From Trichoplax adhaerens (taxonomy: Eukaryota > Placozoa > Uniplacotomia > Trichoplacea > Trichoplacidae), in NCBI RefSeq assembly GCF_000150275.1, contig NW_002060957.1, positions 633,767 to 697,766 on the forward strand: a DNA stretch of 64,000 nt, read 5' to 3'. Below are positions 36,501-47,990 of the stretch, in pieces. A program made the translations under genes and the position numbers. Under the pieces are notes generated by a model that had not been told where the DNA came from, did no database searches, and worked only from the letters and a program-made list of their open reading frames with translations. How positions within the stretch are numbered: the first letter of the stretch is position 1; each line of letters opens with the position of its first letter.

Positions 36501-38903
36501 ATTTAATAATAAGCGTAATCAAATATTGTATAATTCTTGGCAAATAAAGTTATAGTGAAAAAAAATAGCAAAATTCTATCTTTCTATCATTCATTACTTG
36601 GTTATGGACCACTAGAAAGACTTTCCTATAGTAGCTGATTGTCAGCGCCGGCTTAAAGACAATTTTGATAGCTTCGGAATGATTAGGTGGTAGCTGGCCA
36701 CAAGTCTTGCTAAATTTAAATACGCTATTGCTATCATCGATGCGAAACTGTAGCAAAATCATATATACCAGTTCACTTATAGTTAGTTATGCATGCATTA
36801 AATTAAAAAGAATCACATCTAAGATCTGTATTATTAAAGTAATGCTATGCTATTTTTATAAGATTTACCTGATAATATCCATGCACATTGGAATGATTGA
36901 TTAAAGTTATAACGCGTGTTACTTCTTGATCAACGCAGGTACTACCAAAGCTTACTAACGTATTATCAATTTCAATTTTTGATCCTAGAAGATTCAATTT
37001 TGGTTAATTATCATAATGAAAACACTCAATAGAGTCAAGATAACTGGAGACTAAAGATTATGCATAGAAATAATCACCAACCGATTGCATTGCCTTCACA
37101 TTTAACCACATTTGCCGTAGCCCTGCTGCTTATAACTGAGATGCTAAAATAATCGATATTTCTTTCCTTAACGGTTTTAGGATAGTAGACAAGCTAAATT
37201 TAAACCAATTTCTAGTTAGTATGCTCATATAGGCAACAAATAAAAATGTAGCTTAAACTGATTACTAAAGCAAAGAAACTGATAATTTACCTGAATCTTC
37301 TCAACACCATCAGGTGGAATAACGCCTCCAACCTTTTCGCAAGTGTAATAAATCTCAATTTCATCACCTTTTGATGGTTGCATAATATGGTATGGGGCTG
37401 GAACCTGTAAGTTTAATGTATATAAATGTTCATTATAAACCTGTAGTGAAGGCCGATACTGTGTATAGTAGTTACTTAGTAAATTACTTACGGATGATAA
37501 GTTTCGTAATTCGATCCATTTTTCCTGCTTTGTACCAACAGGGACATCACCAAAATTGACAATAATTTCATTCTCATTATCAGAACGCAACGAGCCAGGT
37601 GGGCCATTTACGACAATATGTGGGTATTTTCCTATTAAAGCAGATATCATTAGCCTGAAATATCTAAAACTAATAGAGTAGCACACCTAAAAATTTCTGA
37701 TTCGTATGTCGGTTTATTTTAGAACTCACCAATTCCTTCAAATTCCACCAGACGTGACTTTACAAAATCAGGACCATATTTGCAAACTGCAGTTGCATTG
37801 TAGCAATGAGCACTCTAATCGAATGGAATCATATCATCCGTATTAATGATAATTCAATTTTTAACCGGTCTGAGATAACTACAAAAATAGAAGTATTTTA
37901 ACTAACCTTTGGATGAAATGCAGCATGCATAGTACATGACGTTTTCGGCTCTAAAATACCTTGGGCTGGCTCAAGAGTAAATGGTCCACTAATATCCCAA
38001 TGAAATGTTGTCTTGAGATCGCTATGGTAGGGAGGATTACAATACTGCAAGCTTAATCATCTTTAAATTAGAGTAAATGTTTTTTCTATCACATTTTACC
38101 TTGTATTCTTTAATTCAAATGTTGTTTCTCGGGCGTCATTAACAGCACACATGCTAAAATTTTGCGATTTAGGAGCGATTAAGACGGGCTCAATCACGAT
38201 TGCTTTCACAGCAATCTTGAAACGATACTCCTAATTATTGTAACAAATTAAATGATGTCAGTTGAAGATTTATAAGCTTTCCATAACTACTGTTATTATA
38301 ATTTTGTTAACCTTGGATTGAAATTCGATCTGATCTTCATAGGTATTCTATGATTTTAATATCGTCGTAAGAAATATAAATTAGTAACTTGGCGATTGTT
38401 GATGACTGTTAATCAATAGTACTTAGAGTTATTTACCTTTTCTAACGGACGAAACGTAATAGGTAAGGTAAAGCTTGTTCCTGCGCTTAGTGTTATGACT
38501 TTAGGATATAAAGTTGTGAAATATCGAGTCGTTGGTACTCTATGATAAGTAAGAATAAATTTCTTGTTGCTGTTATACCGTACATGGACAATTTTTAATC
38601 ATATTTCATCTTGCTACAAACAACATGTAGTACTGTACTTATAAATTGTCGACACTAATTTAATTGGTAAGAAATTCATCATATCAATTTCTACATTCTT
38701 ATCGATATCATTTTATGGACGCTCTTTATGCAAATTACAACTTACAGAAATTGCAATTTCTGGGTTTTCACGTTGCTGTTCTTAATCACTAACTGTTTAG
38801 TATATTCGCCACCAGGTTCCCATCCTTTCCACAGAATTTGCTTTGGAGCTTCGATGCCAAAAAAGCTGGCAATATGTCCTGACTCCGTAGCCACTGCCAT
38901 CAT
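27582..38903 (-). CDS. CFAP65: Cilia- and flagella-associated protein 65 (CFAP65/CCDC108), 50 exons, 1736 aa
   Basis: Axonemal protein with multiple ASH/MSP-type immunoglobulin-like domains, needed for motile cilia and flagella in other animals. The opening FGIEAPKQILWKGWEPGG, then LVIKN, is diagnostic. Later landmarks are LSAGTSFTLPITFRPLEK, FHWDISGPFTLEPAQG, RFRKLEERGLTIFPPE, IQPLKSASFVVTFKP, NQFYEAELECYAGYK, FSPIEAKTYS, ISFGNLPLYSNERRILF and YLGLNARTHSLKDY. Residues encoded at 29606-29764 form a charged, probably coiled segment. Phase-consistent exons, minus order: 38746-38903, 38437-38539, 38312-38347, 38100-38230, 37907-38021, 37730-37814, 37492-37631, 37291-37404, 37082-37193, 36869-36984, 36598-36747, 36433-36487, 36263-36336, 36003-36158, 35838-35918, 35682-35736, 35490-35575, 35304-35357, 35140-35212, 34997-35040, 34780-34883, 34630-34678, 34444-34533, 34313-34366, 34144-34229, 33970-34054, 33603-33697, 33441-33507, 33173-33338, 32958-33086, 32694-32850, 32493-32561, 32278-32400, 31965-32049, 31787-31878, 31604-31670, 31393-31503, 31220-31297, 30920-31033, 30401-30559, 30017-30217, 29837-29893, 29606-29764, 29424-29474, 29259-29333, 28969-29108, 28750-28878, 28348-28570, 28102-28220, 27582-27720. 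Human CFAP65 is about 1900 residues. The least certain boundary is the donor at 31964. Confidence 0.93.
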
Positions 38904-41366
38904 TAATCAAATGGAAGTTGACAACACTAATAGGAATAGTACAGTTTCATTTTTAGCTCTTTAGCTAGATATTTCAAGATATCGCTATCTTGTTATAACC
39001 GATCTCTGCACTTCTATGTTACTATTTCACTAGACGATGGAAAAGCTATACGGAAATCCTCAATGGTAAAACTGATTGCAAGCTAGTTACTTTACAAGAG
39101 AATCAATTAAAGAAACGATAAGTTAGCTCTTATAAAATGCTTTGACTGATGATTGCCCATGGGTACGATTGCTATAACATCAAATAAAATTGTAGCCTTA
39201 TAAACATCTTAAAATGGCGAGAATAAGATAGTTGTTGTTATAAGCAAAGATATTACTATCCTTCATCAAATGCGGCGCCACGACTCTCATGAGCGTTGTG
39301 TATATTATATCAAATTATAAATCTAATTTTACATTATATTATCAGCCATATTTGATTATTATATTGTAAATTATGGTAGAATGTTTTGCCATCTTACCTA
39401 ATTGATTGAATTCAGTAGAGAAGTATCAGCAGAGTCTTATCCTGTAACTGAAGCGATCACGACTTCTATTATTAATTTACCTTCACTTCTTGAAGATGGA
39501 ATGGTTGGAGTTTAAATTAAATTCAAATCTATAAGATAACTCAATAGAAATTAGGCCAAAGTTAACTTAAGCCCATCTATGCCACAGTATATGGTGTTCA
39601 AGTGTTAAACTTAAGCTAGCATCCTTGCCTGTTGCTATGGAAACTTGAACAATACATACAAGTTCATCATGTACAGTTGTTAGATGTTATTGTTTTATAT
39701 ACATTCATTCACTATATAAGCGCATTCGTTCTTTACCGATTTGTATTTTAAAGTCTGCTTATATTAAAATTCTAACTGAATCGATAAGAATTACATATAA
39801 TTATGTATAATCTTCACGCTACATTAAAGATATGCTTATATGGCATACTATAAATCTAGTGATGGCTATATAAAATGTCATTTTAAAGATATCTCTTGTT
39901 CTCTTCTAGCTTCTACTTCAAATAGTAGATGATGTTATAACTCCAATTTGAATAGCTTTGAATAGTGAATTATATAAATGGAACATATCATATAGATTCT
40001 CTAATCATTGCTCACGTAATGGAGCAAATTTTTAATAAAAAAATGTTACGGCGAATTAGGAGTATAAAATTTTCTTCGGTAGTAGCATTTTTCGATACTA
40101 AATTACTGCAATATACTGTTTAAATTAGGACTATATACTCGTAAATAACCATGTACCGAGTACTTTCTTCTGTAATACTTAAAGTTATAATTTAGCTATT
40201 GCTGATAAGGTGGTTCTATATTTATTAGTTTGACAGTTTTCTTATTGGCTACTCTCATCATAAAACTACTCAATGATATCATTTTGATACCGGTTTGATT
40301 GATATGCTGCATAAAATATCATGATATAATCTGTCTTCTAATCCATTTATGATACATCTCAGCGAACGAAGAAGTCGTTTTCATAAGCATGCAAATGTAA
40401 GGGTCAACCAATCCTATAAATGCTTCTTCATGGGTATGCAATACTTTGCGTCCTAGCTGCATTTCAGTGCTGATTCATATTCAAGTCATGCTTTAAATGA
40501 TACTCTTGATAAAGGAATATACGTGACAAGTAGTAGTTATTATTAATCTGCAATGGGATTCCACAACTTATAAAAGCATTACGGCATATCATTACAAACT
40601 TTTAGCAGTTATTAACGCCATTTAGTGTTGGCTGCCTCTATATCAACTAATGATTCATATTATAGTTCTCCATGATCGATGTACCTACTCAAACATATGA
40701 TACAAAGAGTTATCTTGTTACCTATGCAAGATTAAAGTATTAGGCCTGTTTTAGTAACGATTCGATTGCATCCTGTTGCAATCTCTGATAATTAATAGAA
40801 TAGAATGAACTAGATAGAAAGCATCATTAGATGCTATCGAAAACTTCTGAGTAATGCTTATTATCGACGGAATCGTGATAGTGAGAGTGAAAATACTACC
40901 ATCGCTCTTAAAATTACTAGTTGCTATTGAAAGAGGTAATCATAACACTCCTAACCAATCTGGCTATAATTCTTCCTGGTTAAACCCATGTGTACCATAA
41001 TTTAGGTTATGTGCATTGGATTTTTGATTATTATATGCATGCTACAGCATTCTAGGCCCTATACATTACTATTATGTTAGTAGTGGCCAGTACAGCAGTA
41101 TTAATCAATGAAAAGTTCTATAAATGATCGCATAGATCTATATAAGCACAGGGTTACGTTACTATGGTATCCATGTCTAGACTGCCCATACGTCAAAGCA
41201 CTTGTTGCTAAGTAGATTATGAATAAGCTTATTCACGTTATTGCCTACGCCAATTATTAATATATAATTACATCGTTGGAGCAAATTAAAATCACCAACT
41301 TATAAACCGGTGTTTGACGTGATTCTTTCCTAATCTTAGCAATAAGTTAAGATTATATAATTAATA
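38904..41366. other. Divergent intergenic region
   Basis: Lies between the start of minus-strand CFAP65 and a plus-strand candidate small gene, so it would hold both promoters. AT-rich; no exon or repeat recognised. Confidence 0.5.
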
Positions 41367-43033
41367 ATGGAGGCTTTGCATAAAGAAGCACTGAGACGCC
41401 AACGGACAGCGGAAATAAGAGCCTATATAAAGGAAAAACAAGTAAGTCATGATAATGATGTCCTTCATTAAAGTAAGGGGCTTTTTTTATAAATCCAAGC
41501 TTTTATCATTATCTTGGACGTTTACAAATTGCAATCTATCTATCGTAAGATTTTTAAATTGCAACATAATAATTATTCTACGCTACAGATTAACAGAGTT
41601 TTAAGTAATCAATTAGTCATGCAACGTGTAAAAAGTTTGATGGGAGCTATTTCAATAAACTACGGTGTATCCTTTTCTTGGTCCCCAAAGAAAGAATTAG
41701 TACATCTTCATCATGTTCCAACCCTCTTAGTACAATATCGTCTTACACTTTGATTATGTGCCTAGAGTCTTATTTATAAGATAGTGGTGATTAGGCTTAG
41801 GGGATGTGGTACCGTAGGTATATCCAATGCTCCTTAACGACTGCATATTATATAAATCGAATAAAATGTACATAAATTGGCGATCACGTCGTGCTAGAAT
41901 ATGGTTTTAGTACGATAGTCAATGGAAACTATTCTGGTTGTATCATATTATAGCAGTGATTCACCTAATTACTGTTGTTGCTTTTCTGTTTCTGTCAGTT
42001 AAGGGATTACTGCATGTACTTCGATCTTTCCGAGATAAGATTGCATTTATAGATAGAGTAGGTTAAGTTAGCCTGTATTTTTGGTTATAGTACAGTTTAG
42101 GAGTTTTTCACATATACATATGTAAATAATGCACAATCATACTATAGCGTGCAAAAGTTGCAGGAATTGAAATCATAGATATTCGAAACTTTTGATCGAT
42201 GGACGATTATAATTTAGATTGCACTGTTTAGTTCTATATTGGCTTGCTATAAAGTTTTAAGAGATTATATTTAAGCAAAGATTATATAATCAAGTATTTC
42301 CATTTTTAGTACCGTTAAAAGATGTAGTATGATTATATGGCAAGTGGATAGCTTTTCTTGCCAAGTATTAGAGACTCCACTACGAAAGTGTTATTCAATC
42401 ATATTTTAATTCCCCAATGCAAATCTACCGTATGTACGCCTGTTAAAAAATATATCAAAGTTATATTTTCAAAGGGTGTTCACTAATAACTTTATTTGGA
42501 CTTTTATTGTAAGGGCGCTGGCGTTAGCATTAATAAATCAAATCAGCAACCAGTAAGACCAGGAACTGGTGAAAGTGTTACTGGAAGTCCAGTGAATAGA
42601 AAATTTACTGTGAGCGTTGTATATAGAATGTTAGAATGTTTTTGAAATTAAATTATACGGTAGTTGCCTTAGCGATGTTGGTCATACAGTAATGAGTAAA
42701 TACTATGATCAATTATTAGAAGCTGCCTGTGCTACAGTTATACAATATAATAAATAATACTTTCTCAATAGCAATTAAAGCTTGTAATTTTGTGGTTAGA
42801 TTTGAAATGGAAATATGTTATTAATAATTTAGATCATGTATTATCAGATAGCATGCCTATGCAATGCTTTTAACAGTTATAACCAATAGTGGCTTTAGAC
42901 ACATGTGAAGCAAGATAGGACAATATAGCGTAACGTAATTTTAGCTCGTAGCGAATAAACTATCATGTCGAAATTAATATTTTGATGTTGATTTTTTAAT
43001 TTTCAGTCCAAAGACTATTTAATGCAATGGTAG
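41367..43033 (+). CDS. Putative small three-exon gene, 65 aa, function unknown
   Basis: Three exons join in phase 0 with good splice sites: 41367-41441 (donor gtaagt), 42514-42609 (donor gtgagc), 43007-43033 (acceptor after a long pyrimidine tract, ttttcag). The product starts MEALHKEALRRQRTAEIRAY, a basic amphipathic helix-like stretch. A Gly/Ser/Pro-rich middle follows, then the end RKFTSKDYLMQW and a TAG stop. If the second donor is not used, exon 2 reads on to TGA at 42645. No family recognised. The first intron is long for this window (~1.07 kb). Supported only by splice logic and codon flow, so it could be chance. Confidence 0.42.
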
Positions 43034-44269
43034 AGACCGCAATTAATATCCATTTCTCTATAAATGACAAGACACATTCTGGAATTTAATAATTATTTAT
43101 TTAATTACATATCTAACGATCAAATTAATCATGCATGGTTTCAATTGGTTTCCATTTGTACTCACTCGCCTGTTACTTTTTAACATATGTATATATAATA
43201 CATGTACATATATATCTATTCGCATGCATAAAGTACGTAGTTTATGTTTGCGCTGATGTATATTATTTTGGATGTGCGATTTCCTCCTATAATTACTAGT
43301 AGAAGCGTTGCTCGTGATACTTTGCGCGCTGTTTTGTCCTCTTGCTTTATATTTGAATCTATATCAATTTTATCCATTATGAGTTATTAATGATCAATTG
43401 GTACTACATTATAATCTGTCATATTGCAACATATACATGGATAATCATCTACACTAGCTAACTTTAATATCAATTTGGGTTGTCTATCTACAACTATATC
43501 TAGGATTTCAAAATAAAATATCGTAATTTGCTATATTTAATTCTGCTGCGACTATCTACTGATGTCAATTCGAAATTTTCAATGACGAGGCAAAAGTTGG
43601 CTCTCATAATTTGCGGTGTAAGAAAATTTATTATAGGTTTGCAAGGTAAATGAATGTAGCGATTTAAGAAGATATCTATCTATTGGATGAATTTTTATTT
43701 ACATTTCTATTTCAAAATCAGGGTCTAATGCTATAGGCATTTCTTATAGCACCCAAGGATATCATCTATCATGAAGGCTTGACTTAAGCTAACAGTCAAG
43801 ATGACATAGTCGCATATTAAATATAAGTCTAAACAAAGTAGCTTGGAAACATGAAGGTGAAATTATTTAAAATAATAAATATAAAATGGTTTGCAACTTA
43901 TTTTAGTAGAGTGACACCTTTAATAGGATTGTACATCAAAGGTTCGTATGCAATAAGAAAAAGTATCGAGGCATGACTACACACAAAAAGAAGTCATTTT
44001 ATTGTCAGGTTCATGCTTTGATAGCATCATAAGGCAATTTATGTTCATAATATCATACAGTAAATGGAACTGCACCTAAAGAGTACGTATAAAGTATGCA
44101 GTTGCAGTGGTTGGCAATTAACGTTATGCAAATACCACTGAGTATCAAATCATCCAAATGCAAAAACTTATGTAGTCTAACATATCCGATACAATATGCA
44201 GACTACAGGTCGTGCGAACTGGATTGTAGCAAGAGCAAGAGCAAGAAATTTATCTAGTTTGGCAATAAT
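43034..44269. other. AT-rich intergenic
   Basis: Convergent 3' flanks of the candidate small gene and the UGT. Nothing recognised. Confidence 0.5.
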
Positions 44270-44275
44270 TTTATT
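44270..44275 (-). terminator. Candidate poly(A) signal of the UGT gene
   Basis: Plus-strand TTTATT is AATAAA on the gene strand, about 19 nt past the stop codon. Confidence 0.45.
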
Positions 44276-44293
44276 TCCTGTAAGGAAGGAGAA

Positions 44294-45808
44294 TTAGTCA
44301 GATTTATCTTTAACGGATTTTCCTCGACAACAAGAGCTTCGAAAGCAGTAATAGATTACCGACAGTAAGACGATAATTAAGCAGGCCATATCCAGAAAGT
44401 ATAATTGCCAAAAAGATAAGCTGTATTGATAGACTCTTAAGTGATTTGCTCCTTTACCTTCGGCTATATATTCAATCCAATCGACTACGGATTGGCGTGG
44501 AGTGCGCGGTTTATTACGCAGTAGTCTTGAAATTTTGTTGACGTTTCGAGTAAAGCTGTCGTTGTTGGTCGCTTGTGAAATTGCTGAAACTAAATCACTT
44601 GCATTAAAGTCGTTATAGTTTACATGGACTGCAATACCAGCATAAATCATGCGTATCATGTTTGTATTTTGTTCGTTTGTTATAGGAATGCCAATCATAG
44701 GAACACCATGATAAGCCCCTTCATACATACTATTGGAGCCACAATGAGTTACAAAAGCTTTAACACTTTGACTCCCTAAAATATCATTTTGAGGTAGCCA
44801 TTTTCCGATATTAACGTTATAAGGGAGGTTATCGATTTCTTTTGCAGTCTTCCATAAGATGCAGTGTGATAGCCTTGCAAATGCATCCATTAATGCAGGT
44901 AATTGATCATCACGAAATTGATATAGGCTACCAAGTGAAACATAAATAACACCACGACGATGACATTTATCCATAAATAGTTGCAACTTCTGAGGTAGGC
45001 TAGCAGGAGGTTGAGGTGTTAATGGGCCAATCATACGAACATTAGGTAGTAGTGGTCGTGCAAATTCAATCGCAAAATCAGCATTCAATAATACAAGTGA
45101 AGGTTTTAAAAATAATTGGCGTAGAGAAAGGTTTAAGCTAATATTGAATTGTTGGCGTAATTCGTTGATTGCAGGAGTGGAATAATAATGGACAATGAGC
45201 TTCGTCAAAATACCGGCAAAACAGTTGACAATGCGTTGATAGAATGACATCTGTGGAGTTAATTGGACACCAAATTGGGGTATATAAGCTAGTGGATTGG
45301 GATTTTCCAATAAGCCATAAATATACAAATCCATGAAAGCGCCAGGTGATAGTAAAATGTTGACTTTATCTATTTTTTCAGGTAATAAATAGCTACAAAG
45401 GTAGACAAGATCGCTAACAACGACATCGGCATCGGCAATAGCTTGCATGATTCGAGTGTTATTCAAGGTTTTACTGCAATATGATTTTTGTACTTGGATC
45501 ATATAAGCAATAACTGCATTACCGTTCTTACTATTAATTAGTTTGGTAATTTTATCAAAGCTAATAGGCTGATCAATATTAAATCTAGCCATAGGAACTT
45601 GGCTATTTTCCAAGGCGTCTCTCTCTTCGACCACTAAAATAACATCATGTCCACGCAATTGCAGTTCTCGACTGACAATTTCCATAATGATGGTATGACT
45701 TTTGCCATACATGGGTAAAGTGACGACTTTTAATCCGAAAGTGTTACTCGATAGCAAAGTTAAAAACAAGGTAATGACCATAATGATGATGTAAGTTAAT
45801 GTGGCCAT
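44294..45808 (-). CDS. UDP-glycosyltransferase (UGT family), single exon, 504 aa
   Basis: Transfers a sugar from a UDP-sugar to lipophilic acceptors, with the catalytic domain in the ER lumen. The N-terminus is a signal peptide (about residues 1-25, hydrophobic TYIIIMVITLFLTLL). His38 in YGKSHTIIM is at the position of the catalytic base. The UGT signature starts at WLPQND (~337) and runs through FVTHCGSNSMYEGAYHGVP (352-370) to the Gln of NEQN. A transmembrane helix lies at about 467-489 (MACLIIVLLSVIYYC), followed by a short basic tail ending KDKSD, which fits the KxKxx ER-retrieval pattern. Length is typical (500-530). The absence of introns contrasts with neighbouring genes and suggests a retrocopy-derived or ancestrally intronless family member. 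The sugar donor and substrate cannot be told from sequence. Confidence 0.95.
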   Translation of the reverse strand: MATLTYIIIMVITLFLTLLSSNTFGLKVVTLPMYGKSHTIIMEIVSRELQLRGHDVILVVEERDALENSQVPMARFNIDQPISFDKITKLINSKNGNAVIAYMIQVQKSYCSKTLNNTRIMQAIADADVVVSDLVYLCSYLLPEKIDKVNILLSPGAFMDLYIYGLLENPNPLAYIPQFGVQLTPQMSFYQRIVNCFAGILTKLIVHYYSTPAINELRQQFNISLNLSLRQLFLKPSLVLLNADFAIEFARPLLPNVRMIGPLTPQPPASLPQKLQLFMDKCHRRGVIYVSLGSLYQFRDDQLPALMDAFARLSHCILWKTAKEIDNLPYNVNIGKWLPQNDILGSQSVKAFVTHCGSNSMYEGAYHGVPMIGIPITNEQNTNMIRMIYAGIAVHVNYNDFNASDLVSAISQATNNDSFTRNVNKISRLLRNKPRTPRQSVVDWIEYIAEGKGANHLRVYQYSLSFWQLYFLDMACLIIVLLSVIYYCFRSSCCRGKSVKDKSD

Positions 45809-45984
45809 TCTTGCTCAATGTTGCTGACTTTGGATTAACGAAATCAATCTAGTTGTGAATAGGCTTTAACAAAATGTTTCGTTCTTGAATCGTGCAATGC
45901 CTAGAAAGTAAAAAGTGAGAAATTTAGCAATTTTTGTTGAAAAGAAATGGATATCGCTCGCTTTGCCTAGACTTGAATCAATTG

Positions 45985-47060
45985 ATCTTTCAATGATGGA
46001 TCGTATCGTACTTTTAGTAAGCAAAAGAGTAAAGAACTAGAAGCTTTACTTAAATGGAGCACGTATAACTTTAAGGTAGGCTTTGATTTAATGTATCTGT
46101 CATAAATCTGTCGATGATGAATCCGTGTTTCAGTAAGGACATGAGAGTGTAGGTGGGAAGATCTGTGTTTCAACAGGATCGATATGATGTTGAAGCTAGG
46201 AGAAAATGTACTGATGATGAATCCATGTTTCGTAAGGGAATGAGAGTGTCGATGGAAAAAGCCCTGTTTCAATAGGATCGAAGTGATTTTGAAGCTAGGA
46301 GAAAATGTGCTGATGATGAATCAACGCTTCGTAAGGAAATGAGAGTGTCGATGGAAAAAGCAAAATTTCAATAGGATCGATATGATGTTGAAGCTAGGAG
46401 AAAATGTGCAGATGATGAATCGACGTTTCGTAGGGAAATGAGAGTGCCGACGGAAAAAGTAAAATTTCAATTGGATCGATAGGATGTTAAAGGTAATAGA
46501 AAATCAGGCGATGATGAATCATGCAATGTTTATTTAGGCAAATAAGTCGTTAGATAGAGATGCTTTATTGATACGATTAGACACGATTTTGAAAGGGGAA
46601 TCAATCTGTCGATGATGAATCATGCAGTATTTAGCCAAGAAAAGCGGAAGTAGAAGCTGTATTTAAATCCAGTCGATGGAAATGTTGATATTGTTTATTT
46701 GCATTAGATAGGCACAATATTGAAAGCGGAATAAATCGATCAATGATGAATGCTATCGTGTTTCGTAAAGAAGTTAGTGTATCGATGAAGCTCTCATTCT
46801 ATTGGGCACATAAGATGTTGAAATTAGGGGGAAAAAAATCGATCGATGACGAATAATTCAGTGTTGAGCTAGGAAATGAGTGTCTAATAGGATTGGAGAT
46901 GGTTGATTGACATAGGATCGATACTGAACGGGAATGCAATCTCGTCAGTGTTGATCTCTGGATGGTGAATGATTTTGTGTTGATGAAGAAATTGTCCGCG
47001 TCGATGGCGATACTTTATTCAAATTAGACAGATATAATGTTAAAGTAGAATGAATGTGTT
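45985..47060. repeat. ~99-bp tandem array with decayed flanks
   Basis: The regular core has units beginning gatgatgaatc at 46113, 46213, 46312, 46411 and 46510, spaced 99-100 bp. Each holds gaaatgagagtgtcgatgga, a caataggatcgatatgatg block and gaagctaggagaaaatgtg. More diverged copies of the gatgatgaat/gtcgatg motif extend left to ~45990 and right to ~47060. The unit is a multiple of three, so it leaves long open frames, but the frame content looks non-coding. Confidence 0.85.
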
Positions 47061-47990
47061 GGCGATAAACGTTTCATTAATAAGCCAGAATGCAAACTTG
47101 CCGATGGAAAGGTGCTTACCGCCAAGATTGCACTGCCATCGATGAAAAGTACTCGTATAATCGTTGTCCGATCAGGCAGCACAAGCTTGGATGGAAATAG
47201 ATAGTGGCAAAATTGGATAGGAAAGAGATGAAATGGACAGTATGAATTCGTCTACCATAACAGAATGGAATAGCAAGATGGAATTGATTCAACTCTACAC
47301 GTATGTCGAATTTATTGACAACAACAACGACATGATTGTTTATTGAATGCAATATTGCAAATGTTGTAGGCCTTACCTTATGGTGATGTTGATGTTATGC
47401 TGTTGAAATTTGCTCTTCAATCCGATGTCTACTGGTGGATGGTACAATCGCTACGTTGAACAACTATCCTCTATTCACTGTAAAGTAATGGATTTGCACT
47501 CCACACGATCATCCAAGCTGATCATCAAGGACCAATTGACCATATGAATGGAGAGAATCGATGAAGTTGTTGATCGTCGTCGATCCACCATCAATCTGGC
47601 AATGCAGCTTGGACGTGCTTGGATGGTAGAAAATATCGAGCGGATGTCGTCGACGTTGCCTCTTACTAGGAGAACTGTAGAGTTTTAGATACAACTGTCC
47701 ATCATCGACAAGGTTATAGCACACCAATGATGATATTAGACTGCAATCGACTGCTTGACGACGATGAGCAATAGCAATAACCAACTAAGTATGCCAATAA
47801 CGAGGATGATTTCTACAATTATGATTCAAGAAGCGCGGCAGGATTGAAGAAGGGCCGAAGTGATCGCTTACAGTCCACTATCTCAAACAGCCTTTTCATC
47901 TCTATCGTTTGACCGAGTGTATCGGTCATCATCGTCGTTTGGCTGACAACAACTTGACGGCGAGTCCAACAGCCGCTCTCACCTCTTACA
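47061..47990. other. Spacer between two tandem arrays
   Basis: Moderately unique sequence. Minus-strand open frames at 47116-47352 and 47509-47784 show no recognisable domain and are not called. Confidence 0.4.

Noticed and set aside
27582-38903. HYDIN as an alternative identity for the large ASH-domain gene
   Set aside because: The opening block FGIEAPKQILWKGWEPGG, the total length of ~1740 residues and FSPIEAKTYS match CFAP65; HYDIN is several times longer.
41514-41753. 79-codon plus-strand open frame
   Set aside because: Lies in the first intron of the candidate small gene; no recognisable motif or splice support.
45967-46272. 101-codon minus-strand open frame
   Set aside because: Follows the 99-bp array, whose length is a multiple of three; the translation just repeats.
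47509-47784. 91-codon minus-strand open frame
   Set aside because: No domain, no intron context, sits between arrays. Probably chance.
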